Positions 1-6,496 of a stretch of DNA of 15,964 nucleotides are shown here, one piece after another (position 1 is the stretch's first letter; each line of letters begins with the position of its first letter). The stretch is from positions 1 to 15,964 of the forward strand of contig DAOWME010000041.1 in NCBI GenBank assembly GCA_030643245.1, given 5' to 3'. Source of the DNA: Deltaproteobacteria bacterium (GTDB lineage Bacteria > Desulfobacterota > UBA8473). A program made the translations under genes and the position numbers. The notes beneath the pieces were generated by a model. It searched no databases and was not told the origin of the DNA. It saw only the letters and a program-made list of their open reading frames with translations.

Positions 1-39
1 GTCGTGCCATGTCCGGATGAAGAGAGGAAAGACCAGTGA
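1..39 (+). CDS. 3' end of an upstream gene, possibly the ABC exporter ATPase (partial)
   Basis: Frame 1 is open from the window edge and ends at TGA 37-39 after the residues VVPCPDEERKDQ. The stop overlaps the GTG start of the next gene at 36 (GTGA), the usual sign of translational coupling in an operon. In YbhFSR-like exporters the gene before the two permeases encodes the ATP-binding subunit, so that is the natural guess, but twelve residues carry no family signature. The presence of a coding end is fairly likely; its identity is inference from context alone. Confidence 0.45.
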   Translation, partial: VVPCPDEERKDQ

Positions 40-1169
40 CCAAGCAAAGAATATGGACAGTAATGAAGGCAGAGTTCCTTCATATCTTAAGGGATCCCCT
101 GAGCCTCATTATAGCCCTCGGCATGCCGCTCTTTATGCTTTTTCTCTGCGCCTATACCCTGACTTTTGAGCTGACGGAACTCCCCATAGCCGTTTTCGAC
201 ATGGATCGGAGTGTGGATAGTAGGGATTATATCGAACGGATCGACAATTCTTCGTATTTTGAAGTTGCATACCGTCTTACGGAATACGATCAAGCGGAAG
301 AACTGCTCGCCACAGGCGAGACCAGATGCGTAATCATTATCCCCTCCGGCTTCTCCAGGGAGATCAAGGAATATCTCCCGGCCAGGATACAGACCCTGAT
401 CGATGGATCCGACAAAAATACTGCGATGGTTATATCCAACTTTTTGAGCGCCATCAATGCATCTGTTTCCGTTGAGATGGCGACCGCATTTCTCAAGAGG
501 AATGGATTCACGGTTGGCCTTGAACCCGTGGTGCTATCACCAAGGACCTGGTACAACCAATCATTGAGGGAGTTTACCTATACCGTCACGGGCGCATTCA
601 GCATTGGGATACTGGGCTTTGTCCCCATACTCTCCGCGCTTGCCATTGTTCGGGAGAAAGAGTCCGGTTCCATCCAGCAGATATTTGCCTCGCCGATCCA
701 CTCATACGAATACATCGCAGGCAAGATGTCACCTTACGTAATATTGCTGACCCTCGATTTTATCGTTATTATTGGTTTTGGGCTCTGGTGGTTCGGTCTT
801 CCACTTAGGGGGAGCTTTTTTATGCTTTGCGCGGCTACTTTTTTGATGGTTTTTGCCACTGTGGCCATGGGTTTCTTCATCTCTACCCTGACCAAGAGCC
901 AGCTCACCGCTATGTTGCTCGGCATCGTTTTTACGCTGATGCCTGCATTTATATTTGGGGACACCATCTGTCCCCTGGAAAACAGTCCCCATGGGTGGCG
1001 CATCTATTCATTTCTCTTCCCGGGAAGGTTTTATACGGTAATTATCAGGGCCCAGATCCTAAAGGGTTCAGGTATCCTCTCCTATTGGGAGAACGCGGTG
1101 TCGCTGGTTGTCTATTGTATTGTAATCTTCTCGATATGTGCATGGATAGTTAAGAATAAAAAAATCTGA
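36..1169 (+). CDS. ABC-2 type transporter permease (YbhS/YbhR-like)
   Basis: This is an inner-membrane permease of an ABC-2 exporter, expected to pair with a second permease and a cytoplasmic ATPase to extrude drugs, lipids or other substrates. The 377 residues match the usual length of YbhS/YbhR proteins. Visible features are a cytoplasmic start with an LRDP motif (18-21), a first membrane helix at about 22-42, a large extracytoplasmic domain at about 45-180 opening with AVFDMDRS, then helices near 182-204, 231-251, 260-283, 291-311 and 352-371. The VREKESGSIQQI stretch (205-216) is the conserved cytoplasmic loop after the second helix. The GTG start is preceded by a purine-rich GAGAGG site and overlaps the previous stop. 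The permease broken by a TGA follows 31 bp downstream. The substrate cannot be told from sequence. Confidence 0.9.
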   Translation: MTKQRIWTVMKAEFLHILRDPLSLIIALGMPLFMLFLCAYTLTFELTELPIAVFDMDRSVDSRDYIERIDNSSYFEVAYRLTEYDQAEELLATGETRCVIIIPSGFSREIKEYLPARIQTLIDGSDKNTAMVISNFLSAINASVSVEMATAFLKRNGFTVGLEPVVLSPRTWYNQSLREFTYTVTGAFSIGILGFVPILSALAIVREKESGSIQQIFASPIHSYEYIAGKMSPYVILLTLDFIVIIGFGLWWFGLPLRGSFFMLCAATFLMVFATVAMGFFISTLTKSQLTAMLLGIVFTLMPAFIFGDTICPLENSPHGWRIYSFLFPGRFYTVIIRAQILKGSGILSYWENAVSLVVYCIVIFSICAWIVKNKKI

Positions 1170-1200
1170 ATCTACAAATTTCTGTAGGGAGGTAAACAAA

Positions 1201-2328
1201 ATGGAACGTCTTTTAGGGTTGATCAAAAAGGAGTTTATCCATTTTTATCGCGATCCGGTAGCCATGGCTCTTATCGTATATCATTTTACCGCGTGAATTA
1301 TTTTGTGCGGGTACTGCTGGATTGTAGATGCCGAACATCTGAAGACCGTTGTCTATGACATGAATCGCACAGTGGTGAGTAGGGATCTGGTTGAAAATTT
1401 CGTATCCAACGAATATTTTGACTTGAAGGGTTTTGCCACCAGTATGGAAGAGGTCAAAAAGGCGCTCGATAATTTCGACGCAAGGGTTGCCTTGATCATC
1501 CCCCCGGACTTCACACGTAATCTGTCAGATGGAAGGCCCGCGCCCATACAGTTCATCTGCGACGGAACCGACGGCAATCAGGCCGGGCAGGCAATCGGTT
1601 TTGCAAAACGAATTATCGGCAATTACAATGAGAGGATCATTATCGAAAGACTTGGCAGACGAGGGATAGTGGTCCCTCATCTTCCGGGCATAGATAACCG
1701 GTTGAGGATACTCTATAACCAGGAGATGGAGGGGGTATACTATGTGGTGATCTTTCACATCGTGGTTGCCGGCCTCATCGGTGGGCTTGTCCTTTCCGGA
1801 ACCGCTGTTGTGAGAGAGAAAGAGCGAGGAACGATTGATCAGCTTCTCGTCACCCCGACCCGTTCATGGGAAATCCTGACCGCAAAGACAGTGGTCCCTC
1901 TTCTCATCGGTATGGTCGCCACCGTCTTTTCTTTTCTTGTGTTATTCTGGTTTAAGGTGCCGTGTAGAGGAAATCCACTTACTTTCATGGTCTTTATGGG
2001 TCTTTCCTTGCTCGGCACAACCGGTATCGGTATCTGTGTTGGAACCCTATGCCGAAATATGCTACAAACAATCCTTTTGTCCTTCGGCGTTTGGTTTGGC
2101 GCTGTTTTTTTGTCAGGCATTGTGACGCCCCTGGAGAACATGATGCCGTTTTTGACGCTGGTGGGCAAACTCTTGCCGACAACCCATTTCAATATAGCGG
2201 CTAATGCGATCATTCAAAAAGGCCTCGGATTTTCAGTCTTATGGCCGGAGGCGCTGAAGCTCTTCCTGACAGGAATTGTACTTTTCTTTATCGGTTGCCT
2301 TGTCGCCAGGAGACAGTTCAGGCAGTGA
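1201..2328 (+). pseudogene. Second ABC-2 permease, interrupted by an in-frame TGA
   Basis: A strong ribosome site (AGGGAGG, 1186-1192) lies 8 bp before ATG 1201. The frame opens MERLLGLIKKEF, then YRDPVAMALIVYHFTA, and meets TGA at 1294-1296. The same frame then continues open to TGA 2326-2328 with a complete permease body: TVVYDMNRTVVSRDL, the conserved VREKERGTIDQL loop and five C-terminal helices. Aligned by eye with the preceding permease, the distance from the RDP motif to the (V/F)(Y/F)DMNR motif is the same (31 positions), so the stop is a point change without an indel, inside the first membrane helix. Total length is 375 codons, normal for the family. It could be a recent pseudogene, a base-call error, a read-through gene, or a product restarted at TTG 1303, which would lack half of the first helix. 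TGA ends neighbouring genes normally, so global recoding is unlikely. Confidence 0.8.
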
Positions 2329-2350
2329 AAACGTAACAGATCGCAGGTGG

Positions 2351-2383
2351 TCAGGGATCAGGAAGACTTTCCATGATCCCTGA
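2351..2383 (+). terminator. Strong hairpin after the ABC permease operon, terminator-like
   Basis: TCAGGGATCA (2351-2360) and TGATCCCTGA (2374-2383) are perfect 10-bp inverted repeats. The stem extends by GGAA/TTCC (2361-2364 with 2369-2372), with one bulged A and a GACT loop. It starts 22 bp after the permease stop, as expected for an operon end, but no T-run follows, so it is not a canonical intrinsic terminator. It may instead stabilise the 3' end or act with Rho. Confidence 0.5.
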
Positions 2384-2451
2384 AACCCTTGAACAGTTAC
2401 GTATGGCAAGTGATTAGAATATCGGTTGCAATAGATAGACAGAATTGCGCT

Positions 2452-2516
2452 ACTAAGTGCCGCCACTAAGTGCATTTTTGCAACTGATTTATGCAACAAG
2501 ATGCATTATTGCATCT
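2452..2516. repeat. Short direct repeat and perfect palindrome in intergenic DNA
   Basis: ACTAAGTGC occurs twice (2452-2460 and 2465-2473) separated by CGCC. A perfect 7-bp inverted repeat follows, AGATGCA (2499-2505) and TGCATCT (2510-2516), around TTAT. It could be an operator-like site, but no convincing promoter or regulator gene is adjacent, so no function is assigned. Confidence 0.35.
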
Positions 2517-2697
2517 GAATGTCTCCCTCCCCTTCTTGGGTTTTGCCTGCAATCATTGGTCATCCCATAAATAGGCCTTTGATAAGATGGGCCTGGCAAG
2601 TTTCCAACCTAGAAATACTGCAACCGCTCATGGCAATCGCTGTATCTTCCAAATATTCCAAGGAAAGCTTATCTCCGGCATGGTACTTGCGGCCTTA
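2506..2697 (-). pseudogene. Possible decayed reading frame, unrecognised
   Basis: On the reverse strand, a frame bounded by TAA at 2697-2695 and TAA at 2508-2506 reads like protein with ordinary codon use. It includes the stretches YHAGDKLSLEYLEDTAIAM and GCSISRLETCQAHLIKGLF, and is broken by TGA at 2562-2560 before MIAGKTQEGEGDIQMQ. No start codon with a ribosome site is visible, and upstream codons in the frame contain further stops. I do not recognise the family. It may be a gene remnant or chance. Apart from this and the repeats listed, 2384-2856 shows nothing else I can support as a gene. Confidence 0.2.
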
Positions 2698-2856
2698 TCC
2701 TGGTCGAGAGGAGTCAGATTAGGGTTACAGACCGAATTCCTTCCAAAGAGAATGCATTATTAGAACCCAGCCACAGGAAACTCGGCCGAACTGTCCGCTG
2801 GTTCCGTCTTTAGCGGGCCCGAACTTCCAACCACAGACAACCCACGAGTCTTGCTG

Positions 2857-3195
2857 ATGATTTTCCAATTAATCAAAGAGAGATATTTTGCAAGGATACT
2901 TTTTTCCATTATAGTGTTCATGGCCCTGTATCTATACAACGACCGGATTTCGACTAATTACCAACGATCAAGGGACATTCAAATGCGAATGGCCGTGGTG
3001 GAGACCCTGGGTGGACCGGCCATGCCCATCATTGCACAGTGTTGCACTTCAAGAAATCTTGCAGAAGGGATCTATGCCCGCCGGAGCGATATACCCGGAG
3101 GGTTCTGCTTTCATTCGGATTGCGATGTGGTTGCCACTCCGGGGGTGCTTTCCGAAAAGGTATATAGACTCACGGTCATTAGAAGGAAGCCATGA
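2857..3195 (+). CDS. Small single-pass membrane protein coupled to an FtsX-type permease
   Basis: This is a 112-residue protein of unrecognised family. It has a short basic N-terminus (MIFQLIKERYFAR), one hydrophobic helix at about residues 13-28 (ILFSIIVFMALYLY), and a C-terminal domain of about 80 residues expected outside the cytoplasm, containing a CCTSR pair of cysteines and two later cysteines. Its TGA stop (3193-3195) overlaps the ATG of the next gene (ATGA at 3192-3195), so the two are probably translated together and the product may be an accessory or sensor subunit of that transporter. The start is uncertain: ATG 2857 and TTG 2851 both lack a good ribosome site, but starting later would remove the membrane helix. 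The function is inference from coupling only. Confidence 0.6.
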   Translation: MIFQLIKERYFARILFSIIVFMALYLYNDRISTNYQRSRDIQMRMAVVETLGGPAMPIIAQCCTSRNLAEGIYARRSDIPGGFCFHSDCDVVATPGVLSEKVYRLTVIRRKP

Positions 3196-4424
3196 AGATC
3201 CCCAAACATGTTAGCCTATGGCTTATGGCCGCTCAAGACCTGCGGCGTTACAAGGCAAAAACCCTGGCGATTGTGGTCCCTCTGATTCTCGTTATGGCCA
3301 CATCGTCCTTTATGATGTTCACAAGGGGCGGGTTCGTAAAAGACGCAGGGATAGCCAGGGCCTTCTTGCCCGATGTCACTGTCCAGGGCATACATGGCGG
3401 CCGCGTGGGAGAGATTTCTATTGATCTAAAGCCCAGGATTGAGGAAATCGCTCATGTGAAGCGGGTAATCCCGCGGGTGTGGGGATACCTTCCCCTGACG
3501 ATCGATGAGGTCGACGCATCGTTCACCTTGATGGGGTTGGACCTCAACAATTTTATACCCAGCGAAAGGCTGCCCTGGGCGATTGAGAGGGGTTTTTTTC
3601 TCGTGCCGGGTGATCGCAACAAGGCGGTCCTGGGCAACGGGGTGGCCTTGAGTTTTGGCGCTGTTGTGGGGGACATGCTTTATTTCGCGGATGAAGATAC
3701 CCTTGATGTGGGGGACACGCTTCAAATCGAGGATACACTTGGAAATAAGGGTGAATTTGAGGTCGTGGGGATCCTTAACAGTGACGTTCAAGTTTACAGC
3801 ACTGATTTGATTATCTGCGCCATCGAGGATGCGAGATCGTTCTTCGGTTATGCGGAAAATCAGGCGTCAGACTTGCTGGTCTATACGGATGCCCCTGAAA
3901 ACGCCGACATGGTGGCCTGGGAGATTACACGACTTTTCAAGAACACGCGGGTGCTCACCAGCAAGGCCTTGACCGATCTGGTGAAGGAGGCCTTCGGACG
4001 TCGGGGGGGAACATTTCAGGCGATGTGGCTGATCCTGCTCGTGACTGTCCTCCTCTTGGTCTGGGCACAGTCAGCCCATATCAGCGTAGATGTCAGCAAA
4101 GAAATAGGGATACTGAAGGCTGTCGGGTGGCAAACAGGAGAGATTATTGAAATACGGATGATGGAGAGTCTGATCATGGGGCTCACCGGCACATCGATCG
4201 GCGTCCTTGTGGGATTTGTCTATGCCCTCATGGGGACCCCCGGCATTTCCGGTTACTGTATAGGATGCGCCAGCATTTATCCTAAATTTCCTGTCCCTGT
4301 GCACTGTGATCTTCAATCAATCGTCCTACTTTTCATCCTGGGTGTGATGCCGCTGATGGGGGTGAGTGCAATCCCTGCATGGCTGGCAGGCATTATCGAT
4401 CCTGATGAAGCGATAAGGAGTTAA
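3192..4424 (+). CDS. FtsX/MacB-type ABC transporter permease
   Basis: This is a 410-residue inner-membrane permease with the layout of the FtsX/MacB (LolC/E-like) superfamily. One N-terminal helix (about 24-43) is followed by a periplasmic domain of some 230 residues (45-275) and three C-terminal helices (about 276-294, 326-347, 374-395). Family landmarks are the cytoplasmic EIGILKAVGW loop (304-313), which contacts the ATPase, and the C-terminal signature P-(x)n-DPDEAIRS (395-410). Such permeases usually transmit ATP hydrolysis to lipoprotein sorting, peptide or macrolide export, or cell-wall enzymes. It is coupled to the small membrane protein by a 4-bp ATGA overlap. No ATP-binding gene follows: a repeat, a mobile element and rfaE2 do. 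The partner ATPase must be encoded elsewhere or has been lost. The exact substrate is unknown. Confidence 0.85.
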   Translation: MKIPKHVSLWLMAAQDLRRYKAKTLAIVVPLILVMATSSFMMFTRGGFVKDAGIARAFLPDVTVQGIHGGRVGEISIDLKPRIEEIAHVKRVIPRVWGYLPLTIDEVDASFTLMGLDLNNFIPSERLPWAIERGFFLVPGDRNKAVLGNGVALSFGAVVGDMLYFADEDTLDVGDTLQIEDTLGNKGEFEVVGILNSDVQVYSTDLIICAIEDARSFFGYAENQASDLLVYTDAPENADMVAWEITRLFKNTRVLTSKALTDLVKEAFGRRGGTFQAMWLILLVTVLLLVWAQSAHISVDVSKEIGILKAVGWQTGEIIEIRMMESLIMGLTGTSIGVLVGFVYALMGTPGISGYCIGCASIYPKFPVPVHCDLQSIVLLFILGVMPLMGVSAIPAWLAGIIDPDEAIRS

Positions 4425-4445
4425 GAGTTAAGAGTTGAGAGTTGA
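4418..4445 (+). repeat. Four 7-bp tandem repeats overlapping the permease stop codon
   Basis: GAGTTAA occurs at 4418-4424 and 4425-4431, and GAGTTGA at 4432-4438 and 4439-4445. The first unit carries the TAA stop of the FtsX-type permease. Copy number could vary by slippage without altering the protein, since the stop lies in the first unit. Confidence 0.8.
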
Positions 4446-4457
4446 GAGATATCCTTA

Positions 4458-4638
4458 GGGACGTGGCCGAAATAACTTCCTCAAGTTGGCGCTCAGATTT
4501 AGGTCAGATTTGTTCGATCTGAAAATACAAAACCTCAGGAATAGTTTTGCCTATTTCGAGGATTTTGTGTTTGAAGATCGGGCAAAGATGGCCTGAAGAT
4601 GAGATGTACAAATGGGGAAGTTATTTCGGCCACGTCCA
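4458..4638 (+). mobile_element. MITE-like element, copy 1 (complete, abuts rfaE2)
   Basis: The element has perfect 22-bp terminal inverted repeats at 4459-4480 and 4616-4637, starting GGACGTGGCCGAAATAACTT and ending in its reverse complement, with 135 bp between them and no transposase. Copy 2 at 10415-10595 has the same length and differs at about nine positions by eye. An internal hairpin TCAGAT/ATCTGA (4504-4509, 4517-4522) is visible. The left flank is TTA; the right flank is ATAAAG, so a target duplication is not clear at this copy. The right end stops 9 bp before the rfaE2 ATG. Length, terminal repeats and copy number fit a non-autonomous transposon derivative. The mobilising transposase family is not identified. 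Confidence 0.85.
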
Positions 4639-4646
4639 TAAAGCTT

Positions 4647-5156
4647 ATGAAGTTCAAAGAAAAAGTCAAATCAAGAGATGAACTGAAGACGCTCGTGAAT
4701 GGGTTGAAGGCGGAGGGTAAGAAGGTCGTCTTTACCAACGGATGCTTTGATTTAATCCATGTGGGTCACACCAGGTATCTGGAAGAGGCAAGAAAACTCG
4801 GAGATGTGTTGATAGTTGCAGTAAACAGCGATCACTCCGTAAGAACAATAAAAGGAGATCGAAGGCCCATCATCCCTCAGGAAGAAAGGGCGGAAGTGCT
4901 GGCTGCATTACAATGTGTTGATTTAGTTGTAATATTCGATGAACCGGACCCGCACGATATCCTCTCTTTTTTGAAGCCTCACGTCCTTGTCAAAGGAGGG
5001 GATTGGGACGAGGATACCATAATCGGCAGAGACATTGTTGAATCCATTGGAGGAAGGGTCGTGCGCATACCGGAGATAAGGAGGGCGTCTACGAGCAAAA
5101 TTGTAAGCAGGATCATCAGATACCATTCAGAAGAGTATGAAGGCGGTGTTCAGTAA
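4647..5156 (+). CDS. rfaE2: D-glycero-beta-D-manno-heptose 1-phosphate adenylyltransferase (stand-alone RfaE2)
   Basis: It transfers AMP from ATP to heptose 1-phosphate, giving ADP-heptose for the LPS inner core. The 169 residues form a single nucleotidyltransferase domain: TNGCFDLIHVGH (30-41) contains the HxGH motif (38-41), VNSD (59-62) and VKGGDW (115-120) line the active site, and ASTSKIV (147-153) is the conserved nucleotide-binding end. It is the stand-alone adenylyltransferase, not fused to the HldE kinase half. I place the start at ATG 4647 because homologues begin near this point. The frame stays open upstream to ATG 4599, which would add 16 residues encoded entirely by the inserted element and its junction. 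No clear ribosome site precedes ATG 4647. Its stop overlaps the convergent yraN stop by 7 bp. Confidence 0.93.
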   Translation: MKFKEKVKSRDELKTLVNGLKAEGKKVVFTNGCFDLIHVGHTRYLEEARKLGDVLIVAVNSDHSVRTIKGDRRPIIPQEERAEVLAALQCVDLVVIFDEPDPHDILSFLKPHVLVKGGDWDEDTIIGRDIVESIGGRVVRIPEIRRASTSKIVSRIIRYHSEEYEGGVQ

Positions 5157-5527
5157 TAATGCTGAATTAGATCAAAAGCGTTTTTTATCAACTCTACCTT
5201 TTCACCTTCCGGAGAGATTTGGACCGCTATCACGTCGAAGCGGGCATCTACATCCTGCAAATTGTTCTTATTTATATATTCCAAGGCTACTTTTGAGATC
5301 TGGTGCTGTTTTCTCTTATTTACGACGTTGTAGGGATGACCGTATTCCGTGGACGACCTGGTCTTCACCTCGATGAACGAGAGTGTTTTCCTGTCTCTTC
5401 CTATAATATCTATCTCTCCAAAAATACAGGTATAGTTTCTCTCGATAATCTTATATTTGAGGCTCTTCAAATACGAAACAGCGATTTCTTCTCCTCTCCT
5501 GCCCAACGAGATCCTTTTCTTAGTCAT
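5150..5527 (-). CDS. yraN: YraN family (UPF0102) endonuclease-like protein
   Basis: This is a 125-residue member of UPF0102, a family with a restriction-endonuclease-like fold whose cellular role is unsettled (DNA repair or recombination has been suggested). The diagnostic core is present: GEEIAVSYL near the N-terminus (12-20), GEIDIIGRD (37-45) and FIEVKTR (51-57), giving the D40-E53-K55 PD-(D/E)xK triad, then KRKQHQISKVALEYI (71-85). It is the last gene of the ffh-to-yraN operon. Its ATG shares one base with the rnhB stop (TAATG). Its end overlaps rfaE2 tail to tail, leaving no room for a separate terminator. Confidence 0.92.
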   Translation of the reverse strand: MTKKRISLGRRGEEIAVSYLKSLKYKIIERNYTCIFGEIDIIGRDRKTLSFIEVKTRSSTEYGHPYNVVNKRKQHQISKVALEYINKNNLQDVDARFDVIAVQISPEGEKVELIKNAFDLIQHYY

Positions 5528-6144
5528 TACCCCCCAAGATATTCTTTTACACCCTTAAAAGTCTTTCTGTGGATTTCACGGCAACCAAATCTCTTGATCG
5601 CAAGCATATGCTCTTTTGTCCCATATCCTTTGTTCTGTGCAAAATTGTATTCAGGGTATATGCGATGATATGCAACCATTATCCGGTCTCTGGTAACTTT
5701 GGCAATAATGGAGGCAGCAGAGATGGACGGACTGAGAGAATCGCCCTTCTTGATGACTGATTGAGGAATTTGGTTGGGGATATTATGTATACCGTCAACT
5801 AGGAGGTAGTCAACTAGAACCCCTAAGTCGACAACCGCGAACACCATCGCTTTCAGGCTGGCTTGAAGGATGTTGATTTTCTCAATCTCTCGTTGATCCA
5901 CGATACCAATGCCAACGGCTTGAGCATCCTCATGGATTTTGCTGAATAATGCTTCTCTCTTGCCGGCCGATAGCTTCTTGGAATCTGCTATCCCCGGGAT
6001 AATGCAGTCTTCGGAAAGTATAACAGCGGCCGCAACAACCGGCCCGGCGAGAGGCCCCCTTCCTGCTTCATCAACTCCGGCAATAGATCGATATCCCTTT
6101 GCATATATTCCCCTCTCCGGATGAGTAATGGGAAAAGGTATCAT
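5527..6144 (-). CDS. rnhB: Ribonuclease HII
   Basis: It cleaves RNA in RNA-DNA hybrids and starts removal of single ribonucleotides misincorporated in DNA. The 205 residues hold all type-2 RNase H motifs: VDEAGRGPLAGP (24-35) with catalytic D25 and E26, DSKKLS (54-59), LLVDGI (114-119) with D117, KKGDSLSPSISAASIIAKV (132-150), and TRDR with D153, then NKGYGTKEH (171-179). The ATG overlaps the rplS stop (ATGA), so the two are translationally coupled. The order rplS-rnhB-yraN is common in Desulfobacterota and other bacteria. Identification is secure; the length is normal. Confidence 0.97.
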   Translation of the reverse strand: MIPFPITHPERGIYAKGYRSIAGVDEAGRGPLAGPVVAAAVILSEDCIIPGIADSKKLSAGKREALFSKIHEDAQAVGIGIVDQREIEKINILQASLKAMVFAVVDLGVLVDYLLVDGIHNIPNQIPQSVIKKGDSLSPSISAASIIAKVTRDRIMVAYHRIYPEYNFAQNKGYGTKEHMLAIKRFGCREIHRKTFKGVKEYLGG

Positions 6145-6494
6145 CGTGAGAATCTTTTCTCTTTGATACGGGCAGCCTTGCCCTTCAGTTTTCTGAGATA
6201 GTAGAGTTTTGCTCTCCTCACCCGTCCTTTGCGGACAACCTCTATCTTGGCAATCCTCGGTGAATGGAGGGGGATTATCCTTTCTACACCAATACCGTAA
6301 GAGACTTTTCTCACGGTGAAACTTGCCCCGCTTCCTCCTCCCCTCCTTCTTATCACAACACCCTCAAAGATCTGTATCCTCTCTTTGTCTCCTTCCACGA
6401 TCCTGGAATGCACCTTAATTGTGTCTCCGGGTTGGAACTCCGGTATGCCGATGTTCATATGTTCTTTTTCTATCATTTCTATCAGACTACTCAT
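6141..6494 (-). CDS. rplS: 50S ribosomal protein L19
   Basis: This structural protein of the large subunit lies near the 30S-50S interface. The 117 residues follow the family pattern: an N-terminal helix (MSSLIEMIEKEHM), F-x-PGDTIKVHSRIVEGDKERIQIFEG split over 20-44, VVIRRRGGGSGASFTVRK (46-63), GVGVER-like GIGVERIIPLHSP (67-79) and RRAKLYYLR (93-101). It starts 2 bp after the methyltransferase stop, with a GGAGAG ribosome site within the end of that gene. Its place between trmD and rnhB matches conserved gene order. Confidence 0.98.
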   Translation of the reverse strand: MSSLIEMIEKEHMNIGIPEFQPGDTIKVHSRIVEGDKERIQIFEGVVIRRRGGGSGASFTVRKVSYGIGVERIIPLHSPRIAKIEVVRKGRVRRAKLYYLRKLKGKAARIKEKRFSR

Positions 6495-6496
6495 AG

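Noticed and set aside
1294..1296. Genome-wide recoding of TGA as a sense codon
   Set aside because: TGA serves as the normal stop at the end of the first permease (1167-1169), rplS and yraN, so only a local explanation is tenable.
2519..2722. Plus-strand 67-codon frame between the transporter operons
   Set aside because: Its composition looks like an antisense shadow, there is no ribosome site, and the reverse strand reads more like protein.
4440..4640. CRISPR-like or REP-type repeat array
   Set aside because: Copies are dispersed, complete units with inverted ends and no regular spacers. The structure fits a miniature transposon better.
4535..4738. Reverse-strand frame across the MITE and the rfaE2 start
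   Set aside because: It is half element and half antisense of a secure gene. It was considered as a remnant of an element-encoded protein, but no transposase motifs are present.
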